Positions 44,034 to 52,897 of a stretch of 64,000 nt of DNA are shown here, piece by piece; position 1 is the stretch's first letter, and each line of letters starts with the position of its first letter. The notes below the pieces were generated by a model. That model had not been told where the DNA came from. It saw nothing but the letters and a program-made list of their open reading frames with translations, and made no database searches. Source of the stretch: Pelomonas sp. BJYL3 (GTDB lineage Bacteria; Pseudomonadota; Gammaproteobacteria; Burkholderiales; Burkholderiaceae_C); NCBI RefSeq assembly GCF_027257975.1, contig NZ_JANZKX010000005.1, positions 310,001 to 374,000 of the forward strand, in the 5' to 3' direction. The position numbers and the translations under genes were made by a program.

Positions 44034-45836
44034 TCAGGGCGTGCCGACGCGGATGACGCGACGGCTCTTGGCGTCCGCTTCTTCCAACAGTTGGGCGCTG
44101 CGGGCGGTTTCCTGCTCCCAGTCCTGGACGCTGCGGATGATGCTGGACTTGATCAGCACCACCAGCTCGCGCTTGCGGCCGCTGTTGGCGCGGTTGCCGA
44201 AGAGCGTGGCGGTGAGCGGGGTCGCGTCCGCGCCGGGCAGGCCCGAGCCGCGCCGGCTGCTCTCCTGCTGCATCAGGCCGCCGATGGCGACGATGGCGCC
44301 ATCGGGCACGCGCACCACGGTGTCGGTCTCGTTGACGGTGCTGGAGGCCAGCGGCAGGCGGTAGTTGCCGGCCGCGCCCAGGTCCACCTGCTTGGTCCGC
44401 TCGGTCACGCTGGTGACGGAGGGGTGCACGTGCAGGGTGATCATGTCGCCGTCGTCGATCTGGGGGGTGACGTCCAGGGCGATGCCGGAGAAGAAGGGCG
44501 TCAGCGTCAGCGTGGGCATGACCACGCCGCCGTTGTTGGTGGTGTTGCCGGTGCCGGTGTTGGCATTGCCGCCGGAGATGCCGGTGACGAAGTAGTCGTC
44601 CGACCCGACCTTGAGCACGGCCTTCTGGTTGTTGAGCGTGGCCACGCGGGGGCTGGACAGGATCTGCGTGTCACCGTGGCTTTCCAGGAAGCTGATCAGG
44701 CCCTGGAAGCCGCCCTTGCTCAGTGCCAGCCCCAGGGTGCCATTGCCGGCGGAGGGCAGGGGGATGAGGTCGGACCAGGCCGGGCTCTGGTTCGCCGTGG
44801 ACAGCACCGGCAGGTTGTTCAGGTTGCTGACCAGCGGGTTGACGATGGTGTTGACGCCGCTCGGGATGGAGGGGTTGACGCTGGTCTGGCCCAGGGCGCC
44901 GCGCTTGCCGAGGATGGACCAGTCGATGCCGCTCTGGTAGCCCTCGCGCAGCTCGACCTCGACGATCTTGGCCTCCAGCATGACCTGGCGCTCCACGGCC
45001 GCCCGCGTGGCGCGCAGAAAGGCCTCGACGGTGCGCAGCTCCTCCGGCATGGCCCGCACGGCCACGGTGCTGGCCTGCGGGCTGACGATCACGCTGCGGC
45101 CCTCACCGGTCCCGACGAGATGGCGCAGGGCCTCCTGGGTCTCGGCCCAGAAGTCGGACTTGGTGGCCGTGCTCACGTGGCTGCTCTCGGGCTGCTGCTG
45201 CGCCTGGCTGGCGCCCGTCGAGCCGGTGCCGGTACCGTTGCTCGAGGTGTTGCCCGTCTGGCTGGCGACCATGGCCGCGCCGGCACTGACCCGCAGGTCG
45301 CTGCGGCCCACGCGCTGGCCGGGCAGGTAGTTGAGGCTGAAGACGCGGGTCTGCATCGTGGCCGGGTAGACCGTGACCCGGCGGCCCTCGATGCGGAAGT
45401 CGTAGCCGTAGACATCGCGCAGCGACTCCAGGGCCTCGCGCAGGGTGATGCCCTTGAGCGTCAGGGACAGCTGGCCGCTGACGCCGGGGTGGACGATCAT
45501 GCTGTAGCGGGTGTCGGCCACCAGGGACAGGTAGACGTCACGGGCCTGGGCGCCGTTGACGACGAGATCGAAGCGCGGCTCCGCCGGCACGGCGGCCGGT
45601 GCAGCCGTCGCCGGGGCCGGCGCGCTGGCCGCGGCAGACTGGGCCTCGGCCTGCGCGGCCCGTGCACGGGCGGCGTCCAGCTCGGCGCGCAGGGCGGCCA
45701 CCGGCTGGGCCAGCTGCAGGGGCTTCTCGGCGCAGGCACTCAGCAGGCCCAGGCCCAGCAGCAGGGCGGCATGGCCAAGGCGCTGCGGACCCGGGCGCGG
45801 GGCGGGCCGGAGGGCGGACTGGGCGGGGCGTTTCAT
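44034..45836 (-). CDS. mshL: MSHA pilus secretin MshL
   Basis: Outer-membrane channel for the MSHA pilus. 600 residues. Lipoprotein signal with lipobox LLSAC after an Arg/Pro-rich start; Ala-rich region to about 85; STN and N-domains about 95-290 (GQLSLTLKGITLREALESLR; a Gly/Ser/Thr-rich loop about 190-215); secretin core about 300-580 (VMLEAKIVEVELREGYQSGI, RVATLNNQKAVLKVG, VPDGAIVAIGGLMQQ). The pattern fits MshL/PilQ-type secretins and the gene context fixes MshL. Start overlaps the mshK stop (ATGA). Last msh gene in the run; mshM and mshN, which often follow, are not here. Confidence 0.92.
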   Translation of the reverse strand: MKRPAQSALRPAPRPGPQRLGHAALLLGLGLLSACAEKPLQLAQPVAALRAELDAARARAAQAEAQSAAASAPAPATAAPAAVPAEPRFDLVVNGAQARDVYLSLVADTRYSMIVHPGVSGQLSLTLKGITLREALESLRDVYGYDFRIEGRRVTVYPATMQTRVFSLNYLPGQRVGRSDLRVSAGAAMVASQTGNTSSNGTGTGSTGASQAQQQPESSHVSTATKSDFWAETQEALRHLVGTGEGRSVIVSPQASTVAVRAMPEELRTVEAFLRATRAAVERQVMLEAKIVEVELREGYQSGIDWSILGKRGALGQTSVNPSIPSGVNTIVNPLVSNLNNLPVLSTANQSPAWSDLIPLPSAGNGTLGLALSKGGFQGLISFLESHGDTQILSSPRVATLNNQKAVLKVGSDDYFVTGISGGNANTGTGNTTNNGGVVMPTLTLTPFFSGIALDVTPQIDDGDMITLHVHPSVTSVTERTKQVDLGAAGNYRLPLASSTVNETDTVVRVPDGAIVAIGGLMQQESSRRGSGLPGADATPLTATLFGNRANSGRKRELVVLIKSSIIRSVQDWEQETARSAQLLEEADAKSRRVIRVGTP

Positions 45837-46279
45837 GGGCGATCCCTTTTCTCTTGAGACTTGTCGGGCGAACCGGATTCTGGGCTGGGCTTCCTGCTGA
45901 CACCGCTGACCATGGGCAGGGCATGCAGCCCCTCGCGGCTGCGCAGCCAGACCCCATGCTCGTTGACGCGCTCAACGAGCAGGGCCTCGGGGCCGCTGCC
46001 GATGCGTTCGCCCTGCGCGTAACGGCGGCTGCCGATCAGCGCAAAGGCCTTGCCCTCGGTGATCAGCACCTGGGCGTTCTCGGGCAGGGCCAGCACGGCC
46101 AGCGGGCCTGCGCCGGATGCGGCCGGCGCGCGCAGCACGGCGGGAGGCTGCATGGGGTCGCGCAGCGGGGCCTGGGCTCCCGCCGGGCCGGTCTGGCTCA
46201 GTGCCAGTGCCAGTCCCAATGCCAGCAGGGCGCCGAGACGCAGCGGCTGTCGCAGATCCGGTGAAAGACGTGGGGTCAT
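45833..46279 (-). CDS. mshK: MSHA biogenesis protein MshK
   Basis: 148 residues. Signal peptide about 1-37 (LGALLALGLALALSQTGPAG AQA end); the DPMQPP motif typical of MshK/PilP-like pilot proteins just after it; a single beta-rich domain about 60-115 (NAQVLITEGKAFALIGSRRY). PilP-like proteins link the inner-membrane platform to the secretin. ATGA overlaps join it to mshJ upstream and mshL downstream. Confidence 0.85.
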   Translation of the reverse strand: MTPRLSPDLRQPLRLGALLALGLALALSQTGPAGAQAPLRDPMQPPAVLRAPAASGAGPLAVLALPENAQVLITEGKAFALIGSRRYAQGERIGSGPEALLVERVNEHGVWLRSREGLHALPMVSGVSRKPSPESGSPDKSQEKRDRP

Positions 46280-46944
46280 GACTGCGGCCTCAGCACATAC
46301 ATCTGCACGCTCATGCGGTGCGCCCCCTCCAGCGCGTCGCCCTGGATCTGCAAGGGGCCCCAGCGCAGCTCGGGCAGGGCCTGCTCGAGCCGGGCCAGAT
46401 AGCGCATGAGCTCGAGGTAGTCGCCCCGCATCTCCAGGTCCACGGCCTGCCACTGCAGGCCCTGCGGCGCGACGAGGCGGCCGGCCATCTCGGCGGCGGG
46501 CCGGGCGCCGCTGTCCAGGCGGGTGAGCTGCAGGCGTTCCTGCTTCTGCAGCAGGCTGGTGAGCAGCTGGGGGAGCTGGGGCAGGGTGCCGCTGCCCTGG
46601 CGCAGCTGGTCCAGCTGCTGGGACTGGGCCTGCAGGCTGTCGTTCAGCTGGTTCAGCTCACGGCGCCGGCGTGCCAGCTCGGAGTCGCCCTGGCTCAGCG
46701 CATTGAGCTGGTTGATCTGGTCGCGCAGGCGCTGCAGGTCCTGCCCCTGGCGCTGCAGCAGCCCCTGCTGTTCGCGCTGCTCGCGCATCATGGGGTCCAG
46801 CACGAGGGTGTCCACGGCCAGCACCAGCACCACGGCCAGGCACAGGAAGAGGAAGACCCGCTCGCGCAGGCTCAAGGCATCGATGCGGGCCGCGGTGCGG
46901 CTCCAGCGCTTCAGGGCGTCCTGGAGGAAGGGGGGCGCGTTCAT
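46276..46944 (-). CDS. mshJ: MSHA biogenesis protein MshJ (PilO/GspM-like)
   Basis: 222 residues. One N-terminal membrane helix about 29-48 (VFLFLCLAVVLVLAVDTLVL), coiled coil about 52-125 rich in Gln/Leu, then a ferredoxin-like periplasmic domain about 140-220 (GLQWQAVDLEMRGDYLELMR). This is the PilO/GspM design of the inner-membrane alignment complex. Overlaps its PilN-like neighbour and mshK by four bases each. Confidence 0.88.
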   Translation of the reverse strand: MNAPPFLQDALKRWSRTAARIDALSLRERVFLFLCLAVVLVLAVDTLVLDPMMREQREQQGLLQRQGQDLQRLRDQINQLNALSQGDSELARRRRELNQLNDSLQAQSQQLDQLRQGSGTLPQLPQLLTSLLQKQERLQLTRLDSGARPAAEMAGRLVAPQGLQWQAVDLEMRGDYLELMRYLARLEQALPELRWGPLQIQGDALEGAHRMSVQMYVLRPQS

Positions 46945-47639
46945 GGCTGGGCTCCGGTGCTGGCCGCCACCTTCACGCCCGGGTCGGCCCCGCGAAGCTG
47001 GAAGGCCCAGATGGGCTGACCGGCGCCGCCTGCGCCGGGTGGCAGCTGCAGGCGGCCGGCGATGGCCGTGGCGCCGCCATTGCCGGCCTGGGCAGCCGAG
47101 ACCATCTCCAGCCTGAGCTCGGCCATCACGACCCGGTGCAGCAGCGCCTGCCCCTGCAGCTGGGTCAGCCAGGCGCGCAGGGCGGCGGGGTCCAGCGTGC
47201 CACCGCTGAGCTCCAGCTGGCCGGATTGCCAGCGCAGGCCCTGCAGCCAGACCGAGGCAGGCACGGTGCTGGCAACGAGGGCCAGCAGGTCGCTGTGCCG
47301 TTCACCGGCCCTCTGGTGCCCGCTTCGCAGCGACTGCAGCAGTTCAGCCTGCCCCTCCTGCTGCTCCTTCAGCACCTTGATCTGGGATTCCAGGGCCTTG
47401 AGGTCGGTGGTCGCCGGCAGGCCGGCCAGGCTGCGGCTCAGGGCCTGCTGCTCGGCCTGCAGGGCCTGCTGCCGTACCAGGAATTCGGCGCGCCGCTGCT
47501 CGGCGCGCCCATGGATCCAGCCGGCCAGCAGCAGGCTGCCGACCAGCACGAGGCCCAGGCCCTGCGCCATCGCCGTCGCGGTGAAATGCCGCCGCGGCTT
47601 GAGCAGGATGGGGGTGAGGAGGTTGATCTGTTGTGCCAT
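46941..47639 (-). CDS. PilN-like MSHA biogenesis protein
   Basis: 232 residues. Begins MAQQINLLTPILLKP, the PilN signature INLL by which PilN binds the groove of PilM. One membrane helix about 25-45; coiled coil about 50-110; periplasmic domain with VPASVWLQGLRWQSGQLELS. In MSHA clusters this protein follows MshI and is often labelled MshI2 or MshN-like. It starts six bases after the mshI stop and overlaps mshJ. Confidence 0.87.
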   Translation of the reverse strand: MAQQINLLTPILLKPRRHFTATAMAQGLGLVLVGSLLLAGWIHGRAEQRRAEFLVRQQALQAEQQALSRSLAGLPATTDLKALESQIKVLKEQQEGQAELLQSLRSGHQRAGERHSDLLALVASTVPASVWLQGLRWQSGQLELSGGTLDPAALRAWLTQLQGQALLHRVVMAELRLEMVSAAQAGNGGATAIAGRLQLPPGAGGAGQPIWAFQLRGADPGVKVAASTGAQP

Positions 47640-47645
47640 GGCGAT

Positions 47646-48683
47646 CTAGGGGCGGGCCGTTTCGTCGCGCAGGGCGGCACCCAGCAGGGGCAGGCAGGCG
47701 GCGGGCAAGACCTGACCCTGGGCCAGGGCGTCGCCGGTGAAGAGCTGCTGCGGCAGCAGGGCCAGGGTGCGCAGCCCCAGCTCCTTCTGCAGCAGCCGGG
47801 CCACCGCTTCCGCATGGTCGGCGCTGAGCACATAGAGCCGGCTCAGCGGCCTGCCGGGCCAGGACCGCTCCCAGACGTCGATGGAGCGCTGCAGCTCGAT
47901 GATGAGGCTGGATTCCTCGGACTCCATGCTGCCGAAGCTGAGCTCGTCACCGGGCATGTACTCGAAGCCCAGGGGCACCTCCTCCCGGACGGCCTCCTTG
48001 GCCGTGCTGGTGGCGCGCTCGAAGAGGCGGTCGTCGGCGTCGAGACGCCGGGTGTAGTAGAGCTCCTCACCGGCGCAGATGGTCAGCAGGCACTGGCCGG
48101 GCAGCAGCATGAGGGCGGCGGTGGCCTTGTCGGCCAGGCCGTCCATGGCCGCCTGCGCCGTCTGCAGATTGCGCTGGGCGGTCTCCCAGACATCGACGAC
48201 CCGCGTCTCCTTCGCACTCGCCGCCCCGGCCTGGCAGACGCGCTCGATGGCCGCATTGCGGGCCGCGAAGACCAGCATCTCCTTCTGGCTGCGGGAGTCG
48301 TCGCCGGCCTGCAGCACGTCGATGGTCAGCTGCTCCAGTTTGCCCTCGACCAGCTCCTTGAGCTGCCAGCGCGCTGCGGCCTTGAGCTCGTCGGGCGGCA
48401 CATTGGGGGCGGGGAGCTTGTAGACGGCGTAGTCGTCCAGCTCCAGCAGGGCGATGACCTGGCTGCCACTCAGGCCCAGGCTGCCGAGCTTGTTCAGCCA
48501 CTGCGGTGTGTCTTCGTCGCCCCGGGCGAGCTCGCCCACGCTCAGGACCTCGCGGGGCCAGGTCTTGCCGGGCGCCAGCTCGACCCAGCTGAAGCCCTCG
48601 GACGTGGCCCGAAAGGCCAGCACGCCGCCCTGGCCCAGGGCCTTGCGCCAGGGGCTGCCCAGCTTCTGCAGCAGTGTCTTCAT
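47646..48683 (-). CDS. mshI: MSHA biogenesis protein MshI (PilM-like)
   Basis: 345 residues. Actin/PilM-like cytoplasmic ATPase fold without a membrane segment. Motifs: VLALLELDDYAVYKLPAPNV-type region (seen as VIALLELDDYAVYKLPAPNV), VPPDELKAAARWQLKELVEG, LLPGQCLLTICAGEELYYTR and SSLIIELQRSIDVWERSWPG. Completes a PilM-PilN-PilO-PilP-like series with the next three genes. An exact dispersed 11-mer lies inside at 47706-47716 and encodes the GQVL of AQGQVLPAACL. Confidence 0.9.
   Translation of the reverse strand: MKTLLQKLGSPWRKALGQGGVLAFRATSEGFSWVELAPGKTWPREVLSVGELARGDEDTPQWLNKLGSLGLSGSQVIALLELDDYAVYKLPAPNVPPDELKAAARWQLKELVEGKLEQLTIDVLQAGDDSRSQKEMLVFAARNAAIERVCQAGAASAKETRVVDVWETAQRNLQTAQAAMDGLADKATAALMLLPGQCLLTICAGEELYYTRRLDADDRLFERATSTAKEAVREEVPLGFEYMPGDELSFGSMESEESSLIIELQRSIDVWERSWPGRPLSRLYVLSADHAEAVARLLQKELGLRTLALLPQQLFTGDALAQGQVLPAACLPLLGAALRDETARP
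47706..47716 (-). repeat. Dispersed GTCAGGTCTTG word inside mshI
   Basis: Exact copy, in frame as Gly-Gln-Val-Leu close to the MshI C-terminus; preceded by GG and followed by CCC. Confidence 0.55.
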
Positions 48684-48722
48684 GGGCGGCCTCCGGGCTG
48701 GAGGCGCTGTGTGCGGATCAAC

Positions 48723-51700
48723 TCAGTTCTCCCGCTGGTAGATGATGGAGTCGGTGCCCGTGTAGAGCCCGAAGCTGGCCCGGGCGCTGGGGTCCTTGTC
48801 CGCGGCCGTGCCACACCAGGGCCAGCGCAGGTGGCTCAGGTTGGCGCCGCTGCTGGCAGCGGGCGCGGGCGCAGGGGACCAGCTGAGGCAGCTGGCATCC
48901 GTGGCGGTGCTGCCCAGGGCGAGGGCCAGGTCGTAGCTGCCGCTGCGGCCGGCGGCCGGCTTGGCCAGCGTGATCAAGGCCTTACCCTGGTTGACGGTGA
49001 TGGGGCTGGCGAGCACGGTGGCGTCCGAGCTGGTCATGGTCTTGCGGTAGTTCCCGAAGCTGATCTGGCTGCTGCTGATCCGGGTGCAGCTGTCCTGGGT
49101 GTTGATCTGGTAGACGCTGCCATCCCAGTACTGGGCCTGCAGTGGCACGCTGAGGGGGCGATGCTGGGAGCCTATTGCATTTTGCAGGCGCAGGCGACCA
49201 TAGCGCAGGGCAACTGTCGCGACCAAGCCGCGCTCAGCGCCGTTGGCCGGGACATCGGTGTCGAGATTGGGCGCGCTCACGCCGCTGGCCTCGCCGTCCG
49301 AGGGCAGGATGCCGAAGCTGGCGCTGAAGGGGCCATCGGGGCTGCTGGCGCCGCCGGCTCCGATGGCGCGGGCGGCGTTGAGGACCAGGGTCGCGCTGGC
49401 GGCGCCGTTGCTCCAGCTGCCGGTGCTGCTCACCGCGCTGAGGCGTCCGCCACCGGTCTTGAAGGTGGTGCTGCCGGCCACGCCCGCGGGCCCGAGGTTG
49501 GCGGGCACGGTGAGGTTCAGCTTGGCATAGCTGCCGGTGTAGTTGAAGGTCCGGCTGCCCAGCGCATTGCGCGCCTCGAGGTCGAAGCCGAGCTGGAAGT
49601 TCTCGCCCAGGTAGCTGAAACCGGCGGCCGGGGTGCAGGAGGCCGTGCTGCGGTGGGTCACCGAGCCGTTGGAGACGGCAAAGCTGGCGGGGATGAAGCG
49701 GCCCACCATCGTGTTCTGGACGCCGCTGGCATTGAAGAAATAGCCGCGCATGTTGAGGCCGAGGTAGCCGGTCAGCACGTTGCTGGTGTCGAACTGGAAG
49801 CCACCCACCTCGGTGTACTGAAGGTTGCTGGCCGTGGCGCTGCCGCCGGTGACGGCCACCGAGCCATTGTTGAGGGTGCCCAGGGCCGGGATGCCGCTGG
49901 CAGGGCGCAGGACCGCCGTGTATGCGAATCCGGGTGCGATGCCTCCAGCGGTGATCGCGGCAAAGCCGACATTGGCATCCGGCACCCCGTCGTTGGTGCT
50001 GACGCCGGTGGCGTCGCCCGCATCGCCGAGGTCGGCGGTGTTGCTCCAGCGGTAGGCCGCTACCGTGGCACTGAAGTTGGCGCCGGCCGCTCCCAGGATG
50101 GCATCGCTGGGGAGGCTGCCGTTGGGGTTGTTGGTGCTGCCCATCTTGATCCCGCTGATGACGATGGCGAAGGGTCGCACCGTCATCAGGCTGCTGCTGC
50201 CGCTGATGGCATTGGTGGCGTAGGAGCCAGTCTCGTCCGCGACGCTGAAGGTGTACTGGCCGACGTCGCTGGTGCCGAGATTGAAGGTGGCGGCGCCCGT
50301 GCTGAAGTTCAGCGTGAGGTTGCTGGCGGCAGGCTTGGCCGTGGGGATGCTCAAGGCTGGCGAGACCACGCTGGGTGCCGTCCAGGCGCCGCCGCTGTCC
50401 GTGCGCCAGAGTTTGAGGTTGCGGCTGCCGGTGTAGTCGGTGGCGGGGCCGCAGGCACCGGTGATCGCGTCCTTCTTCACCAGCGTGAGCTTCATGTCGT
50501 GCGGGCGGCCGGCCACGCCGATCCAGCTGCCGGAGATCTTGTCGTTGAGGTCCTCGGTCCAGACGAAGGCGTTGTCGCGGAACTGCACCGTGGCCGAGTT
50601 GGTGTTGGCGCCGGTGCTGGTGTCCGTCACCAGCACGGTGAGGTCCCGGGCGGCCGAATGGCTCAGCGTGAAGCGGGCCACGCCGGCATCGCCGCTGACG
50701 AAGGTGTAGGTGGCCTGCCCGTCATTGCTGCCTGCCGAGAAGCCGCCACCCGGTGCTGGGCTGCCCAGAGCCCAGGTGCCCATGCCGCTGGAGGTGCGCA
50801 GCGTGACGGTGCCGGTGTAGCCGGTGATGGTGTTGCCGCCGCTGTCCTTGGCCGTCACGGTGACGGCTTGCGGCGAGCAGGTGGAGGCCGTGCTCGTGAC
50901 GCTGATCAGAAAGCTCGCGATGGCGGGCACGCAGCTGTTGAGGTTGCGCGTCGTGCCATCCCAGTTCTTGCCGGCGCGCTGGTAGTTGTAGATGGCGCTG
51001 ATGTCACTGGCCCCGAGGGCCGTGTTGAAGACCATGAACTCGTCCAGCGGCGCGCGGAAGGCCTGCAGGTTCAGGCTGTCGCAGGAGCTGCCGATGTAGC
51101 GCAGGCCGTAGCTGCTGCTGGCGCTGTTGACGCGCAGGCCCAGGGTCTCGCGGTAGCTGCCGTCCAGGTAGAGCTGGGTGCTGCTGCCGCTGCCGACCAG
51201 GGCGATGTGATGCCAGCCGCTGGCGAGGTTCAGCACCTGCGAGCCGATGACGGGCCCGTTGGCATTGGTGTAGACCCGCCAGCGGTAGGCGTCGTTGTCG
51301 CGGGTGTACATGAAGTCGCCGATGCAGCTGCCGCTGACGGGATCCAGCGCGGCCAGCGAGTGGATGTTGTTGGTGTTGTCGATCGCGAAGGGCGTGAGGT
51401 ACCAGGTCGCGATGGTGTAGGAACCCGCCAGCGGCACCTTGCTGGTGGTGGTGAGATAGCTGTTGAGCGCGTTGCTGTTGAAGTAGCGCCCCACCACGCC
51501 GCCCGCCGCGGTACTGGGCTTGGCGCCGGAGGACGTGGCGTGGTAGCTGCCGCGGCTGTCGCGGGCTTCGCCCGAGCTGCCGTTGTAGCTGCATTCGTCG
51601 AAGTGATAGTCGGCGACCAGGCCCACGCTGGTGGCGTCACAGGTGCTGAGCCCGCCGATGGCGGCCTGATCGGCGGCGCTCAGGGTGATGCTGGAGCCCC

Positions 51701-52430
51701 CCGAGAAGCTCAGCGATCCCTTGATGGCGATCAGCCCGGTCAGCACGGCGTTGTTCCCCATGATGACGCTGTTGGTGCCGGTGCCGTAGATCACGCCACG
51801 GAAGGTGTTGTAGTTGCCGAAGCCGGCACTGGCGCTGGGGCCGAGCTCGATCAGGCCATTGGCGGTGGGTCCCGCGGTGTTGAACAGAAAGCTGTTGCCC
51901 ACCGACAGGTAGTTCCCCATGTAGATCTTGACCGCGCCGGACAGGATCACGGTGACGTTGTTGCCGACGCTCCAGTTGTAGAGATAGTAGGTCCCGGCGC
52001 CCAGGGTGATGGTGCTGCTCGAGGCCACGTTGAAGTTGACGATGTAGTAGGTGCCGCCGCTGGTCGAGAAGCCGTCCACCGCGCTGACGGTGCTGTAGGT
52101 GCCTGCCGCCAGCGGCCCACTGCTGGCACTGGTGCTGCTGCTGAAGCTGGGGAAGCTGGCGGGCACGAGCGAGGGGAAGGTGCTGGCGTTGTTGTTGCGG
52201 ATGCCGGTGGTCGGCAGATTGGGGCCGGTGCCGCTGGTGCTCAGACCGTTGACGATGAAGTCCCCCGGCAGGCTCAGGGAGCCGCCGCTGCCGGCGGTGA
52301 GGGCATTGGCGGTGGGGATCGGCCCGCACTGGGCCCGTGCCGGCGTGGCGCAGAAAAGCGCCAGCCACAGGCACAGCAGGCCCAGCAGGGTCAGGTGCCG
52401 TGCGCGGGAGAGGGTCCAGGAAGTGTTCAT
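48723..52430 (-). CDS. mshQ: MshQ-like large surface/pilus-tip protein with LamG domain
   Basis: 1235 residues from the ATG at 52430. Signal peptide ending about residue 30 (LALFCATPARA|QCG). About 35-265: Ser/Thr/Gly-rich beta region like ice-binding or pectate-type helices (GTYYIVNFNVASSSTITLGA). About 275-500: LamG/concanavalin-like domain (YTIATWYLTPF, GWHHIALVGSGSSTQLYLDG). About 520-610: Ig-like domain (VTVTAKDSGGNTITGYTGTV). C-terminal ~600 residues match the MshQ-type DUF6701 pattern, ending with paired cysteines (PWCGTAADKDPSARASFGLY). Likely exported with the pilus and binds a surface ligand. Overlaps mshP by four bases. Confidence 0.88.
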   Translation of the reverse strand: MNTSWTLSRARHLTLLGLLCLWLALFCATPARAQCGPIPTANALTAGSGGSLSLPGDFIVNGLSTSGTGPNLPTTGIRNNNASTFPSLVPASFPSFSSSTSASSGPLAAGTYSTVSAVDGFSTSGGTYYIVNFNVASSSTITLGAGTYYLYNWSVGNNVTVILSGAVKIYMGNYLSVGNSFLFNTAGPTANGLIELGPSASAGFGNYNTFRGVIYGTGTNSVIMGNNAVLTGLIAIKGSLSFSGGSSITLSAADQAAIGGLSTCDATSVGLVADYHFDECSYNGSSGEARDSRGSYHATSSGAKPSTAAGGVVGRYFNSNALNSYLTTTSKVPLAGSYTIATWYLTPFAIDNTNNIHSLAALDPVSGSCIGDFMYTRDNDAYRWRVYTNANGPVIGSQVLNLASGWHHIALVGSGSSTQLYLDGSYRETLGLRVNSASSSYGLRYIGSSCDSLNLQAFRAPLDEFMVFNTALGASDISAIYNYQRAGKNWDGTTRNLNSCVPAIASFLISVTSTASTCSPQAVTVTAKDSGGNTITGYTGTVTLRTSSGMGTWALGSPAPGGGFSAGSNDGQATYTFVSGDAGVARFTLSHSAARDLTVLVTDTSTGANTNSATVQFRDNAFVWTEDLNDKISGSWIGVAGRPHDMKLTLVKKDAITGACGPATDYTGSRNLKLWRTDSGGAWTAPSVVSPALSIPTAKPAASNLTLNFSTGAATFNLGTSDVGQYTFSVADETGSYATNAISGSSSLMTVRPFAIVISGIKMGSTNNPNGSLPSDAILGAAGANFSATVAAYRWSNTADLGDAGDATGVSTNDGVPDANVGFAAITAGGIAPGFAYTAVLRPASGIPALGTLNNGSVAVTGGSATASNLQYTEVGGFQFDTSNVLTGYLGLNMRGYFFNASGVQNTMVGRFIPASFAVSNGSVTHRSTASCTPAAGFSYLGENFQLGFDLEARNALGSRTFNYTGSYAKLNLTVPANLGPAGVAGSTTFKTGGGRLSAVSSTGSWSNGAASATLVLNAARAIGAGGASSPDGPFSASFGILPSDGEASGVSAPNLDTDVPANGAERGLVATVALRYGRLRLQNAIGSQHRPLSVPLQAQYWDGSVYQINTQDSCTRISSSQISFGNYRKTMTSSDATVLASPITVNQGKALITLAKPAAGRSGSYDLALALGSTATDASCLSWSPAPAPAASSGANLSHLRWPWCGTAADKDPSARASFGLYTGTDSIIYQREN

Positions 52431-52897
52431 CGTGCCACCCGCTTGCTGAGGCTGCGTTCCACATAGGTCGCCGAGGGCGCTGCGCCCGCCGGGCAGGCAC
52501 CGCCCACCGGCTGGTTGCAGGCGATCGACGTGATGTCGTAGAACACGAGGCTGGTCGCGCCGTCGGTGGCCGTGCCGGTGGCCGGCGTGCGAGCGCAGAA
52601 GACCGTGACCGTGAATTCGGAGAGGGCGGCGTCCGTGGCTGGCGCGAAGGTCAGCTGCGTGGTGCTGAAGCAGGCCGGCGCTGCCGCCGGCGGGAGCGGA
52701 TTGCGCAGCAGCTCGTAGCTGGCCCATTCCAGCCCGGCATGGGCCGCCTGGTAGGCCCGTGCGGCGGACAGCTCGGCGGCCGAGCCCATGTGCTGGCGCT
52801 GGGTGAACAGGGCCATGGCGGCGCCCAGCGCGCCCAGAACGACCAGGATGAAGATCAGGGAGGCCATGGTGAAGCCGGCCTGTGCTGCGCGCCTCAT
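52427..52897 (-). CDS. mshP: MshP-like minor pilin
   Basis: 156 residues. Class III leader AQAG|FTMASLIFILVVLGALGAAM (cleavage after Gly9), then PilX-like helix and a Cys-containing C-terminal domain. Position +5 of the mature protein is Ala instead of the usual Glu, as in some initiating minor pilins. Coupled by ATGA overlaps to mshO and mshQ. Confidence 0.83.
   Translation of the reverse strand: MRRAAQAGFTMASLIFILVVLGALGAAMALFTQRQHMGSAAELSAARAYQAAHAGLEWASYELLRNPLPPAAAPACFSTTQLTFAPATDAALSEFTVTVFCARTPATGTATDGATSLVFYDITSIACNQPVGGACPAGAAPSATYVERSLSKRVAR

Noticed and set aside
47136-52466. Rightward open frame of 1776 codons across the mshQ region
   Set aside because: Shadow of the leftward msh genes in high-GC DNA: Gly/Ala/Val/Gln-rich, no domains, no ribosome site, and it crosses several real genes.
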